From NCBI GenBank assembly GCA_025462725.1, contig JAOAPE010000011.1:186001-250000 (forward strand): a stretch of DNA of 64,000 bases, read 5' to 3'. Origin of the DNA: Terriglobales bacterium. Lineage in GTDB: Bacteria; Acidobacteriota; Terriglobia; Terriglobales; Acidobacteriaceae. Below are positions 1-9,241 of this stretch, piece after piece. Position 1 is the stretch's first letter, and every line of letters starts with the position of its first letter. Below the pieces are notes generated by a model. That model was not told the DNA's origin, ran no database searches, and worked only from the letters and a program-made list of their open reading frames with translations. The position numbers were made by a program, and so were the translations under genes.

Positions 1-566
1 TCCCCATTCTGGATGATGAAGGTTGTCTGGCGGGCATGATCACAGAGCACGACATAGTCGTCAGATGCATTGCCGAAGGACGTGACCCCTCCGACTGGCG
101 CGCTGAAGACATCCTCATCATGAAGCCGGAGTTGGATACGGCGCTTCAAGCAGTGAACATGGAATCTGACATTGCAGAAGCCGCCCGCATCATGGCGCTT
201 CAGCACGTCAGCAGGCTGCCAGTTGTGGAGGAAGGAAAGCTGTTGGGGGTCATGTCATTTGCAGATCAAGAGTCTGTTGCTGTGTTGGCCGAGAAAAGGA
301 GTGAGATGAAGATGAAGAACAAAGGAATGGGAACGAAGAATTCGAAATCGCTCGCCAATGAGCGTAACCGTGGAGCGGATGTCGATCCGCGGCGGCGGAC
401 TGCTTCGTCGCAGGAGTTGAAATCAGATTCGAGTCCCGGAAAACAGGGAATCACGAATCGCAATGCCGGCCAAGAGAATGCGCGCCAGGACAAAGTCGTG
501 CCGATGCGCCAAGACAATCAGATTCGCAATGAGAGAGTTGCGCCGCCGCGGAAAAAAGCCAGCTAG
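1..566 (+). CDS. CBS-domain protein, 5' truncated by window edge
   Basis: The frame is already open at base 3 and reads PILDDEGCLAGMITEHD before the first ATG (36), so the gene starts upstream of the window. What remains is the end of one CBS motif and a complete second one (LQHVSRLPVVEEGKLLG near residues 55-71 counted from base 36). A paired CBS module normally binds adenine nucleotides and regulates an attached or partner protein. After the CBS pair comes a tail of about 75 residues that is charged, low-complexity and rich in Lys, Arg, Asn and Gln, with no recognised domain. The stop overlaps the stop of the convergent TonB-family gene by 4 bp. The function of the full protein cannot be judged from this part. 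Confidence 0.85.
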   Translation, partial: PILDDEGCLAGMITEHDIVVRCIAEGRDPSDWRAEDILIMKPELDTALQAVNMESDIAEAARIMALQHVSRLPVVEEGKLLGVMSFADQESVAVLAEKRSEMKMKNKGMGTKNSKSLANERNRGADVDPRRRTASSQELKSDSSPGKQGITNRNAGQENARQDKVVPMRQDNQIRNERVAPPRKKAS

Positions 567-1342
567 TACAAGTGGAAACTGACATCCACATACATCTGCA
601 CCGGGATCGGCTGGCCATTTCTGGTGGCGGGCTCGAAACGCCAGGTGCGGACTGCCGCTAGCGCTTGTTCATCAAGTCCCATGCCCAGCGACCGGTAGAC
701 GCGCTGGCTTTCGATGCGTCCTTGGGCGTTCAATACCACCCAAAGTGTGACAGTACCTTGATGTTTCGCTTTCCGCGCTGCTTCTGAGTATTCCGGATCC
801 GGCATAAATATGGGACGGGGAAGACTCACGCCATTGCGACCGGGAATCCCGTAATCACTATCGCCATCACCTACATTGTTCCCTTTGCCATTACCGATGC
901 TCCTGCCATCACCGAGGCCATTCGACTTAGCGCCTTCGCGTCCCGTGGGGCTGCCCATCTCTCCCGCCATTTGCACCCGAGGCTGGCCAAGCACCGTCAT
1001 CATCATGGGGAGCGCGGGATGACTCGCGAAATCAACTTGCGGAGCAACGATCTGCGTTGGCGCCGATGGCGGAGGCACCCCGATACTGGCTGGCGCGCTT
1101 TCATGACGGCCACCCCCGGCATTGCTTGCAACGAACTGGATCGTCTCGACAGGTGACAGGATCACGCCCGGCCTGAGTGACGGGATCATTGCGGGCTTCG
1201 CGATGACTAACGTTGCGATCAACGCAATCGCCACTGCATGGAGCAACAGCGAACGCGCAAAACTGGGATAGCTGGATTCCGGCGCAGAAGCGCTGCCGAA
1301 CAAGGTGTGAATGGAGGAATTGAGATTTGAACTCGAATTCAA
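563..1342 (-). CDS. TonB-family energy transducer (copy 1)
   Basis: 259 residues. The layout is a short cytoplasmic N-terminus, one membrane segment near residues 30-50 (LLLHAVAIALIATLVIAKP), a periplasmic linker with Gly/Asn-rich stretches, and a C-terminal TonB domain (about 175-259) with the typical PDPEYSEAARKAKHQGTV and AVRTWRFEPA motifs. Such proteins pass proton-motive-force energy from ExbB/ExbD to outer-membrane receptors; two large receptor genes lie in this window. The start is TTG: GGAGG lies five bases upstream and no ATG is better placed. It follows copy 2 on the same strand with a 30-bp gap, so the two are probably co-transcribed. No exbB or exbD is nearby. Confidence 0.88.
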   Translation of the reverse strand: MNSSSNLNSSIHTLFGSASAPESSYPSFARSLLLHAVAIALIATLVIAKPAMIPSLRPGVILSPVETIQFVASNAGGGRHESAPASIGVPPPSAPTQIVAPQVDFASHPALPMMMTVLGQPRVQMAGEMGSPTGREGAKSNGLGDGRSIGNGKGNNVGDGDSDYGIPGRNGVSLPRPIFMPDPEYSEAARKAKHQGTVTLWVVLNAQGRIESQRVYRSLGMGLDEQALAAVRTWRFEPATRNGQPIPVQMYVDVSFHLY

Positions 1343-1372
1343 ACCAACCTCCGTGAGAAAGAAAACTAGGAG

Positions 1373-2275
1373 TTAGTAGAGATTGAAACTGACTTCGATG
1401 TTCACGGCAACCGCGACGGCCTGTCCGTCTTTTTTCGCAGGTTCGAAGCGCCAGGTGCGCACGGCTTCCATCGCCTTTTCGTCGAGTCCTAGCCCGAGGC
1501 TGCGTTGCACGCGGATATCGCGCGGGTGTCCATCTGGCCCAATGACCATGGCGAGAACAACAACTCCCTGATACTTCGCCTTGCGCGCTTCTTCTGAGTA
1601 CTCAGGGTCAGGCATATAGACAGCTTTCGGCGGACTTACACCACCCCCAACGCGGAAAACTCCGCCGCCGGTACCTGCGCCAAAGCCCGGGCCAAGTCCG
1701 CGTCCGGTGCCTGAACCGATGCCGCCGCCAGAACCTGAGCCGACGCCGCTACCCACGCCCGTACCGTTCGACATGATCAACGCGGCAGAAAGCGGGTCGC
1801 CGACTTGCGTTTGCGATGTGGGCATCTTCACGATGGGAGGAACAGCGATCGATTGGTCCACAACCAACTTCGGATCGGGATTCTTAATCACCGCTGTGGG
1901 CGGGGTGATCACGTTCAAGTCGAACTTCGGTGGCTTGCCTTTTGAAGCATCAATCTTGCTGACATCGCCGCCGCCACCACCGCCGCCGGATTTTGTCGAA
2001 CTCGGAGGCATGATGATGTCGCTCGGATCCACGAGCTGCACAACCGTCTTCGCAATGACTTCTTTATTCTGCACCAAAAAGTGCGTGATGATCAGAATCG
2101 CAGCAACGCCCAGCAAATGCAGGATGAATGAATACAGAAAATTTGTGGGGCGCACTTCGTATGCGCCGTATCCTACGCCTTGCAGCGTGGGCAGGATGAT
2201 CTGGTCAGATGAGCGAATTACGGCTGAACTTTGGGGGACTATGTTCCCAGGCTCATTGGAAGCGGAGGATTGCAT
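1373..2275 (-). CDS. TonB-family energy transducer (copy 2)
   Basis: 300 residues and a paralogue of the downstream gene: the C-terminal domains share PDPEYSEEARKAKYQG, a GLGLDEKA segment and AVRTWRFEPA. One membrane segment lies near residues 47-70. The periplasmic linker is unusual: a run of nine glycines near residue 98 and a second Gly/Ser/Thr-rich stretch near 170-205, in place of the Pro/Lys-rich spacer of classical TonB. The divergent linkers suggest the two copies span different distances or serve different receptors, which is inference. It is probably the first gene of a two-gene unit with copy 1. Confidence 0.88.
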   Translation of the reverse strand: MQSSASNEPGNIVPQSSAVIRSSDQIILPTLQGVGYGAYEVRPTNFLYSFILHLLGVAAILIITHFLVQNKEVIAKTVVQLVDPSDIIMPPSSTKSGGGGGGGDVSKIDASKGKPPKFDLNVITPPTAVIKNPDPKLVVDQSIAVPPIVKMPTSQTQVGDPLSAALIMSNGTGVGSGVGSGSGGGIGSGTGRGLGPGFGAGTGGGVFRVGGGVSPPKAVYMPDPEYSEEARKAKYQGVVVLAMVIGPDGHPRDIRVQRSLGLGLDEKAMEAVRTWRFEPAKKDGQAVAVAVNIEVSFNLY

Positions 2276-2387
2276 TCGTTTGTCTCTGCATTATAGACCC
2301 CGGAAAAGCCAAAGAGTTTCAGAAAATCGTCTGACAACATAAACCCTTAGTCCTTCGAGAGTTATTGCCCGATGGTGTTAACCCAGC

Positions 2388-3311
2388 TTAATTCTTGCTG
2401 GAAGTCCCAAACACCGTTGCCAATGCCGACCCAAAGCGTTGATACCACTTCTTTTTGGGCGGGGGCTTCACGGCAAATGCCTGTGCCGCTTCCGGCGGCC
2501 AGGCTGGAAGTTGCGCGCGCGCTAGCAGCAGGGAAGATGGCGCAAGGGCGGGAGCGTCCTCTCCGCGAAAGACGACCGGCGCGTCCACTTGCATATAAAC
2601 CTGTCCCGGTTGCGAGGGCGGATTTGCCGGCAATGGGATGACAGGAACTGGGACGGTCTCTCCTGACGCTATGGCCTGCGCAGCGGCGCGGGATTGCTGT
2701 TCAGGGAATCCGAATCGTGTGGCGACCGCAGGTTTCGGAGGCGGCTGAGCAGGACATCCGCAATTGACTCCGGGATTGATGGTGGCGTCCGCGACGCGCC
2801 CATTGTGGAACATCACCGACTCACCCGGACGAACCTGATGAGTGCCATCCCCCAGCTGCTCATTCACGATGATCGAAGAAGTATTGCCAGCAAGCGATTG
2901 CACACACATGTCGCCGCGCTGGCTCATGCTCACGCCGAAATGAAATGCGCCGGGACCAGCGAGAAGTAGGCGGAAGTCCGGGGTCATGATCGTGTCAGCG
3001 CTGGAGGCAATCGTGTAGTGCGTTTCCAGGGCGCCGTTGTTGAGCGCGATGAGATGTTCGTGTCCGCTGTTGCTGCTGGTGACGTTGATGCTGCTGCCAG
3101 AACAGACGTTGATGTCGCCGCCGCGTGCGAGTTTTAGGCTGGCATTCCTCTCGCCGGCGGTGATCTGCGATCCGCTCATGATGCTCGCGCCGTTGTTGCT
3201 TAGCACGACTGCGCCGCGCACTGAGGCATCGCTAGACCGCACCTCACCTATAGGCACTTGGGCTGAAGCCGAGACGCTAGCAAAAGCCAGAAACGCAAGA
3301 AGTATACGCAT
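2388..3311 (-). CDS. Exported FecR-like protein
   Basis: 307 residues with a clear Sec signal peptide (MRILLAFLAFASVSASAQ). Residues about 20-190 read as a FecR-like beta-rich domain: an N-terminal GEVRSSDASVRG strand, a SGSQITAGERNASLKLARGG segment and a VRPGESVMFHNG segment. In characterised systems FecR proteins sit in the cell envelope and relay receptor state; others of this fold appear to be structural envelope proteins. The C-terminal third is Pro/Ala-rich and ends in a basic segment (KPPPKKKWYQRFG). It lies upstream of the two TonB-family genes on the same strand with a gap of about 110 bp, so a role around TonB-dependent uptake is plausible but unproven. No sigma factor is adjacent, unlike classical fecIR. 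Confidence 0.6.
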   Translation of the reverse strand: MRILLAFLAFASVSASAQVPIGEVRSSDASVRGAVVLSNNGASIMSGSQITAGERNASLKLARGGDINVCSGSSINVTSSNSGHEHLIALNNGALETHYTIASSADTIMTPDFRLLLAGPGAFHFGVSMSQRGDMCVQSLAGNTSSIIVNEQLGDGTHQVRPGESVMFHNGRVADATINPGVNCGCPAQPPPKPAVATRFGFPEQQSRAAAQAIASGETVPVPVIPLPANPPSQPGQVYMQVDAPVVFRGEDAPALAPSSLLLARAQLPAWPPEAAQAFAVKPPPKKKWYQRFGSALATVFGTSSKN

Positions 3312-3360
3312 GAATAAACCAGTGTAACCAGAAGGTAAGTGGGGCGCAAAAACGCTGGCT

Positions 3361-4674
3361 CTAATCTGCGGCGGGCATCTGTCTTGAATGCCGCTCCAAA
3401 TAGTCCACTAGCACGTTGGCCATGGTTTTCACTCCGATCACCAGGCTCTCTTCATCCGCGTCGAAATCGGGCGTGTGAGTTCCGGCGGTTATGCCCTTCG
3501 CCTTGTTTCCCACTCCCAGCCGATAATAAAACCCCGGCACGATGCGCGAGAATTCGGAGAAATCTTCGGCACCCATCTCCGGCGGGGCGAGCGATAGATT
3601 GGCATTGCCCACAACGCGGCGCATCGCCGGCAGCGTCTCTTCCACCAGCTTCGGATCGTTGTACGTGACCGGATACGGCCCAATGAACCGCAGGTCATAG
3701 GTCGCACCATTGGCTTCGGTCACGCCCTTTAAAGTCTCATTCATCCAGCCAGGGACTTTCTTGCGAACACTTTCATCCAGTGTGCGGATGGTACCTTCCA
3801 TCGCGACTTCACCGGTGATGATGTTGTTGCGAGTGCCACCTTTGATCATGCCGACTGTGAGCACGAAAGCGTCAGTGCCGGTGAGCCTGCGCGAACGAAT
3901 CGTCTGCAGCGCTTCAATCGCTTGTGCAGCCACGACAATCGCGTCCACGCCTAGTTCTGGATGTGCGCCATGCGCTTGCTTGCCATGGATGTTCAAGATG
4001 AAATGGTCCGACGATGCCATCATCGCGCCGGGCGTATAGGAGAGCTGTCCCACCTGCACTTGCGGATGCACATGCAATCCGAAGATGGCCTGAGGGCGCG
4101 GATTCTCCAGCGCGCCCTCTTTGACCATTAGTCCCGCGCCGCCCTCTTCACCTTCGGGCGGGCCTTCTTCTGCCGGTTGGAAAATAAATTTTATTGAACC
4201 AGGAATTTTGTCGCGCATGCTGAAGAGGATTTCTGCGACGCCTAGCTCGACCGTGGTGTGGATGTCATGTCCGCACGCATGCTTTACTCCGGGATTCTGT
4301 GACTTGTAAGGAACATCGTTGACTTCGGTGATGGGCAGCGCGTCCATATCAGCGCGCACGGCGACCACTGGCCCCGGTTTCCCGCCTTTCAAGACCGCTA
4401 CGACGCCGTATTTCCCCACTCCTGTCCGAATATCAGTGAAGCCGATTGCCTTCAATCGTTCCGCGACCACACGCGACGTCCGGTCTTCGCGGTTCGACAA
4501 CTCCGGATGCATGTGGAAGTCGCGCCGCTGCGCGATCAGGCGCGGACGCATCGCATCGGCGGCGGCCGCAATCTGCTGTTGTGCAGGCGCCGCGGTAACT
4601 GCAGGTTTGGTTTGTGCCGCCATACTGGCAGACAGAAAGAGGCTGAGTACGGACGCAGAGAAGCGCAGGAACAT
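3361..4674 (-). CDS. Exported M20-family amidohydrolase
   Basis: 437 residues, similar in length to hippurate and indole-acetyl-amino-acid hydrolases. A signal peptide starts at the ATG at 4674 (MFLRFSASVLSLFLSASMAA); a longer open frame upstream has no signal peptide and runs under the divergent sthA region, so I do not use it. M20D hallmarks are visible: RADMDALPI near 107-115, HACGHD at 132-137 (metal ligands Cys and His), the EE pair at 169-170 and HVHP at 201-204. These enzymes remove an acyl group from N-acyl amino acids, using two divalent metals. The dimerisation domain is present in the middle third. The natural substrate cannot be told from sequence. Confidence 0.9.
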   Translation of the reverse strand: MFLRFSASVLSLFLSASMAAQTKPAVTAAPAQQQIAAAADAMRPRLIAQRRDFHMHPELSNREDRTSRVVAERLKAIGFTDIRTGVGKYGVVAVLKGGKPGPVVAVRADMDALPITEVNDVPYKSQNPGVKHACGHDIHTTVELGVAEILFSMRDKIPGSIKFIFQPAEEGPPEGEEGGAGLMVKEGALENPRPQAIFGLHVHPQVQVGQLSYTPGAMMASSDHFILNIHGKQAHGAHPELGVDAIVVAAQAIEALQTIRSRRLTGTDAFVLTVGMIKGGTRNNIITGEVAMEGTIRTLDESVRKKVPGWMNETLKGVTEANGATYDLRFIGPYPVTYNDPKLVEETLPAMRRVVGNANLSLAPPEMGAEDFSEFSRIVPGFYYRLGVGNKAKGITAGTHTPDFDADEESLVIGVKTMANVLVDYLERHSRQMPAAD

Positions 4675-4813
4675 TGTAGAGCAAGAGTATCGGGCTGCGA
4701 TGATACCCGTTGCTCTAGGCAATGCCAAACTTAGTAACAGAGCCGAGCAAAAAACTTCCAAGTCGCTGGCGGATTCAGGTATCTTGTGACTTCGCGCAAA
4801 AATTGGGGATTGA

Positions 4814-6229
4814 ATGTCTGGAAACGAATACGATCTGGTCGTAATCGGTAGTGGCCCGGCGGGGCAGAAGTCCGCCATTGCCGCGGCAAAGATGCGCAAA
4901 CGTGTGGCCGTGGTGCAACGCGGGTCCGGAGAAGGCCCGGGTGCCGCGCCAAACATCGGTGGCGTTTGTGTTCACACCGGCACCATTCCCAGCAAGACCT
5001 TCCGGGAAGCCGTCTTATATCTCACCGGATTCAGCCAGCGCGCCTTTTACGGCAAAGACTACGTCGTAAAGGCGAACATCTCCATGCAGGACCTCATGTT
5101 CCGCGTGCGCGCGGTGGTGCAGCGCGAAGCAGAGGTCATCAGCAATCAACTGCGCAGGAATCAGATCACCATCATCGACGGTACTGCTCGCTTCACTGAT
5201 CCCCATACGCTTGAGGTGTCTCACCAAGGCCAGCCCGTGCAGACACTCAAGGCGGAGCACGTGATGATCGCTTGCGGCACGCGTCCGGCGCATAACGATG
5301 CGATTCCGCTGGATGGCAAACGCATCTTTGACTCCGACCAGATCACTTCGATCGAAAATCTTCCGCGAGAGATCATCGTCGTCGGTGCAGGAGTGATCGG
5401 TCTTGAATTCGCTTCAATGTTTGCGGCATTGAACGTGGAAGTAACTCTCATTGATGCTCGTCCCACGCTGCTCGATTTTGCCGATCGCGAGATCATCGAA
5501 TCGCTTCAATATCAACTGCGTCGCCGGAACACGATCTTCCGCATGGGAGAAAAAGTCGCATCGGTCAGCGTGGACGAAGAACGCGGGCGCGTCTCCGCCA
5601 AGATGGAAAGCGGCAAGACGATTCATGGCGAGGCGCTGCTGTACACGGTCGGACGGCAGGCAAACACTGACTTATTGAACATTGAAGCCGCAGGAATCAA
5701 GCCCGAACCCCGCGGACAGCTCAAAGTAAACCAATTCTTCCAGACCGAAGTGCCTCACATTTACGCCGCTGGCGATGTCATCGGATTTCCATCGCTCGCC
5801 AGTACGTCCATGGAACAAGGTCGGCTGGCGAGTTGCCACATGTTCTCAACGCCGGGCACGCTCGATCCGCGTTTGCTTCCGTACGGGATCTACACCATTC
5901 CCGAAATCTCGATGGTCGGACATTCCGAAGAGTACTTGACCAAAGAGAAGATCAACTATGAAGTGGGCATCTCGAAGTACGAAGAGTTGGCCAAAGGACA
6001 AATGCTCGGAGACGAACAGGGAATGGTGAAGATCCTTTTCTGCCCGACCAGTTTCAAGATCCTCGGCGTGCATATCATTGGCGACCGCGCTGCAGAAATC
6101 GTTCACATCGGCCAGGCGGCCATGAGCCTTGGAGCGCCCATTCATTATTTCCGCGACACAGTCTTCAACTATCCAACGCTAGCCGAAGCATATAAGGTCG
6201 CCGCGCTGGATGGTTTGAACAAATGTTGA
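4814..6229 (+). CDS. sthA: Soluble pyridine nucleotide transhydrogenase
   Basis: 471 residues of the flavoprotein disulfide reductase fold. The FAD-binding GSGPAG lies at 12-17, the NAD(P)-binding GAGVIG in the middle, and a C-terminal dimerisation domain ends in FNYPTLAEAYKVAALDGLN. The site that holds the redox disulfide in dihydrolipoamide dehydrogenase reads CVHTGTIPSK from Cys52: the second cysteine is Thr57. That loss is the hallmark of SthA, which moves hydride between NADPH and NAD+ without a disulfide. GGGGA precedes the ATG by about four bases. It is a single gene divergent from the amidohydrolase and followed by a period-7 repeat array. Confidence 0.92.
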   Translation: MSGNEYDLVVIGSGPAGQKSAIAAAKMRKRVAVVQRGSGEGPGAAPNIGGVCVHTGTIPSKTFREAVLYLTGFSQRAFYGKDYVVKANISMQDLMFRVRAVVQREAEVISNQLRRNQITIIDGTARFTDPHTLEVSHQGQPVQTLKAEHVMIACGTRPAHNDAIPLDGKRIFDSDQITSIENLPREIIVVGAGVIGLEFASMFAALNVEVTLIDARPTLLDFADREIIESLQYQLRRRNTIFRMGEKVASVSVDEERGRVSAKMESGKTIHGEALLYTVGRQANTDLLNIEAAGIKPEPRGQLKVNQFFQTEVPHIYAAGDVIGFPSLASTSMEQGRLASCHMFSTPGTLDPRLLPYGIYTIPEISMVGHSEEYLTKEKINYEVGISKYEELAKGQMLGDEQGMVKILFCPTSFKILGVHIIGDRAAEIVHIGQAAMSLGAPIHYFRDTVFNYPTLAEAYKVAALDGLNKC

Positions 6230-6233
6230 AAGG

Positions 6234-6305
6234 CAGTAGTTCGTAGTTAGCAGTTTGAGCGACGCCCTACAACTTCGAACTACGAACAACGAATTACGAT
6301 CTACG
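6234..6305. repeat. Period-7 intergenic array
   Basis: Directly after the sthA stop there are three 7-bp units ending in AGT (CAGTAGT, TCGTAGT, TAGCAGT). After a short spacer come about five 7-bp units of the form ACTACGA (6271-6305). The second half is close to the reverse complement of the first, so the locus is an inverted pair. Other loci in this window have the same 7-bp period with different units. Confidence 0.6.
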
Positions 6306-6324
6306 CTCCACCCCGAGGTTCTCC

Positions 6325-7623
6325 ATGCTCTCTCGACGCAATTTCATGCAGCTTGGCACCATTGCCGCCGGTGCCGCCGTCATTCCCGCAAGCGCGCAGA
6401 ATGACGCCCGCAAAGCCGCGGCATCAGCTCCCGCTATCGCAGCATTGCAGTCGATGAAAGATCAGGCATTTCCCATCACAAAAGAAGAGCGCCGCTCGCG
6501 CATCGAACAAGCGCGCAAGTTAATGGCGCAAAACAAGATGGATGCAGTGGTGATGTCGGGCGGAACTTCGCTTATTTACTTCTCCGACATTCGCTGGTGG
6601 CTAAGCGAGCGATTTTTCGCCATGGTGCTTCCCGTAAAAGGAGAGCCATTCTTCGTCTCTCCTGCGTTCGAGGAAGACCGCGCGCGGGAGCAGATCACGC
6701 AAGGGCCATTCGATTCCAAAGCGGACGTCCGCACATGGGAAGAGCATGAGAACCCGTACGAGCGGCTGGTACAAGGGCTAAAAGATCGCGGCATCGCGGG
6801 TGGACGCATCGGGATCGAAGAGCGCACGTACTTCGTTTATAGTGACGAACTCGCCAAGGTTTCGCCAGCTTCGCATTTTGTAAGCGCCACTCCGGTCACT
6901 GCCGGATGCCGCATGATCAAGAGCACGCACGAGTTGGAATTGATGAAGCTCGCGAATCGCGTGACGCTGAAAGCCTATGAAGCGGCTTACAAGACGCTGC
7001 GCGATCATCCGCGCACGTCGCCCATGACACAGAACGATTTTGCCACGCTGGTATCCGCCGCGCATACAAAGTTGGGATTCAGCGGAGGTGCAGGCGTGCA
7101 AGTGGGCGAATACTCAGCGCTTCCGCACGGGTCGGTCACGCCGCAAGCAATTAATGAGAATTCGATCCTGCTGATGGATGGCGGATGCAGTGTCGAAGGG
7201 TATCAATCAGACATCAGCCGCACGTTTGTAATCGGCAAGCCGACTGACAAGATGAAAAAAGTTTTCGAGATCGAACACCGCGCGCAGAGTGCGGCATTGG
7301 CTGCGGCGAAACCGGGTGTGGCTTGTGAGGCTGTAGATGCGGCCGCGCGCAAAGTCATCGTCGATGCTGGATACGGGCCGGGATACCAGTACTTCGGACA
7401 CCGCGTCGGTCACGGTATCGGTATGGACGGACACGAATGGCCATATCTCGTAAAGGGCAACACGCTGCCACTCGCGCCAGGGATGACATTCAGTGATGAG
7501 CCGGGAATCTACATCCGCGGGGAATTCGGTATCCGCCTTGAAGACGACATGATCATCACCGAGCGCGGCGCGGAGTTGATGACCCCGCAAAGCCCATCCC
7601 TCGAGGATCCGTTCGGTACGTAG
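6325..7623 (+). CDS. Exported M24-family metallopeptidase (Xaa-Pro aminopeptidase-like)
   Basis: 432 residues. The N-terminus MLSRRNFMQLGTIAAGAAV has a twin-arginine-like RRNFM motif and hydrophobic core, so export is likely. An N-terminal creatinase-like domain covers about 45-190, then the pita-bread catalytic domain. All five expected dinuclear metal ligands are visible: Asp285 (LLMDGG), Asp296 (QSDISRTF), His363 (GHRVGHGIG), Glu392 (DEPGIY) and Glu406 (RLEDD). These enzymes cleave the N-terminal residue before proline; related members cleave other amide or C-N bonds, so the substrate is uncertain. GAGG lies six bases before the ATG. Confidence 0.88.
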   Translation: MLSRRNFMQLGTIAAGAAVIPASAQNDARKAAASAPAIAALQSMKDQAFPITKEERRSRIEQARKLMAQNKMDAVVMSGGTSLIYFSDIRWWLSERFFAMVLPVKGEPFFVSPAFEEDRAREQITQGPFDSKADVRTWEEHENPYERLVQGLKDRGIAGGRIGIEERTYFVYSDELAKVSPASHFVSATPVTAGCRMIKSTHELELMKLANRVTLKAYEAAYKTLRDHPRTSPMTQNDFATLVSAAHTKLGFSGGAGVQVGEYSALPHGSVTPQAINENSILLMDGGCSVEGYQSDISRTFVIGKPTDKMKKVFEIEHRAQSAALAAAKPGVACEAVDAAARKVIVDAGYGPGYQYFGHRVGHGIGMDGHEWPYLVKGNTLPLAPGMTFSDEPGIYIRGEFGIRLEDDMIITERGAELMTPQSPSLEDPFGT

Positions 7624-7695
7624 CTGAACGCGCCGAAGCGCGCGGGCTGATATCCTCTTATCCCATCCCCAACCCACGCGAAGGAAATTGCTCGT

Positions 7696-9183
7696 TTGCT
7701 TACGCCTGACCTTAAGCAGTTCATGAAGTTCGCCGCCACAACAACTCTGGTGCCGGTCTCAAAGACCATCTCTGCGGATCTGCTTACTCCAGTCTCAGCG
7801 TTCTTAAGCATCTCGCGAAAAGAGCACCACGCATTCTTGCTCGAGTCTGTGGAAGGCGTAGAGAAAGCCGGCCGATACACGTTCCTCGGCATTCGTCCGT
7901 ACATGATTCTCTCCTCCCACGGAGATGAGATCACCATTCAGCGGGGAAAGAACACTGAACGTCGCACCGGTAACGCGTTCGAAATGTTCCGTGAGTTACT
8001 TGCGGAGCATCGCCCAGCCCATTTGCCAGGACTGCCGCCATTCACCAGCGGCGCGGTCGGATATTTCTCTTACGATGCGGTGCGGCAGCTGGAAAAGATC
8101 CCTGAGATCGCATCCGACGATCTGCACATGCCTGATTGCATGCTGATGTTTTTCAATCGCGTGCTGGCGTTTGACCACCTGCGACATGAGATCCACATCA
8201 TCGCCGCTGCCGATGTTTCCAAAGAACCGGTCAAGCGCGCTTATCAACGCGCACTCAAGGACATCAAGCGCATCGAGCGATCACTGAAATCAGGCGTGCC
8301 TCGCTCCGCATTGCAAAAACCTGCAGGACACTCCACTCACCTGAAACTGCGCCGCACTACAGAACACAAGCGGTTTGTTGAAGACGTGGTTCGCGTGAAG
8401 GAATACATCGCGGCCGGGGACGTTTTCCAAGCCGTGCTCTCACAGCGGTTGGAGATGGAGCCCGGGCTTCCGCCATTCGACATCTACCGCGCGCTTCGTC
8501 GCGTGAACCCTTCGCCATACATGTATTTCCTCCGCATGGGCGACATGCACGTGATCGGCTCGTCACCGGAGATGCTGGTAAAGGTCAATCGTGGCGCAGA
8601 CGGGAGAAGCAGGTTGCAGTATCGGCCAATCGCCGGGACTCGTCCGCGCGGCGCGGATGAAGCAGACGACCAGCGCCTGGAAGCCGAACTCCGCGCCGAT
8701 GAAAAAGAACGCGCCGAACACGTCATGCTGGTTGATCTCGGTCGCAACGATCTCGGTCGCGTGAGCGAGTACGGCTCGGTGCATGTGAAAGACCTGATGC
8801 ACATCGAGCGTTACTCCCATGTCATGCATCTCGTCTCGTCGCTTGAAAGCAAACTTCGCGAAGGCTGTGACGCGATAGACGCATTCGCCTCATGCTTCCC
8901 CGCAGGCACGCTTACCGGAGCGCCCAAAGTCCGCGCCATGCAGATCATCGAAGAGTTAGAACCGGTCCGACGCGGAATCTACGGAGGTTCGGTGCTCTAC
9001 GCAGACTTCGCAGGTAATCTCGATTCCTGCATTGCCATTCGCACGATGCTGATGAAAGGCAAACACGGTTATGTGCAGGCAGGAGCAGGAATCGTCGCCG
9101 ACTCGGTGCCGCAGCTGGAGCATGAGGAGTGTCTGAATAAGGCGCAGGCATTGGTGCGAGCGGTGGAGCAAGCGCGTGGTTAG
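7696..9183 (+). CDS. trpE: Anthranilate synthase component I
   Basis: 495 residues, full length for TrpE. It converts chorismate to anthranilate with ammonia supplied by TrpG, the first committed step of tryptophan synthesis. The chorismate-binding domain has the expected PIAGTRPRG, EKERAEHVMLVDLGRND, PAGTLTGAPK and YGGSVLYADFAGN blocks. The N-terminal part carries the LLESVEG element used for tryptophan feedback binding in this family. I start at TTG 7696 because an AAGGAAA Shine-Dalgarno lies about ten bases upstream; ATG 7723 is a shorter alternative. trpG follows only after an inserted gene of about 0.5 kb. The close paralogue PabB cannot be fully excluded. Confidence 0.93.
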   Translation: MLTPDLKQFMKFAATTTLVPVSKTISADLLTPVSAFLSISRKEHHAFLLESVEGVEKAGRYTFLGIRPYMILSSHGDEITIQRGKNTERRTGNAFEMFRELLAEHRPAHLPGLPPFTSGAVGYFSYDAVRQLEKIPEIASDDLHMPDCMLMFFNRVLAFDHLRHEIHIIAAADVSKEPVKRAYQRALKDIKRIERSLKSGVPRSALQKPAGHSTHLKLRRTTEHKRFVEDVVRVKEYIAAGDVFQAVLSQRLEMEPGLPPFDIYRALRRVNPSPYMYFLRMGDMHVIGSSPEMLVKVNRGADGRSRLQYRPIAGTRPRGADEADDQRLEAELRADEKERAEHVMLVDLGRNDLGRVSEYGSVHVKDLMHIERYSHVMHLVSSLESKLREGCDAIDAFASCFPAGTLTGAPKVRAMQIIEELEPVRRGIYGGSVLYADFAGNLDSCIAIRTMLMKGKHGYVQAGAGIVADSVPQLEHEECLNKAQALVRAVEQARG

Positions 9184-9212
9184 TTTCAAGTTTCGAGTTT
9201 CAAGTTTCAAAA
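9182..9212. repeat. Left arm of 31-bp inverted repeat (period-7 units)
   Basis: Four 7-bp units AGTTTCR followed by AAA. The arm overlaps the last two bases of the trpE stop codon. Its reverse complement matches 9680-9710 at 28 of 31 positions, and the three mismatches fall exactly seven bases apart. Confidence 0.85.
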
Positions 9213-9241
9213 CCGGACGCAGCTAGGGCGGAGGATGAAGG

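Noticed and set aside
4675-4956. N-terminal extension of the amidohydrolase
   Set aside because: It would place 94 residues of unconserved sequence before a clear signal peptide and would overlap the divergent sthA start region.
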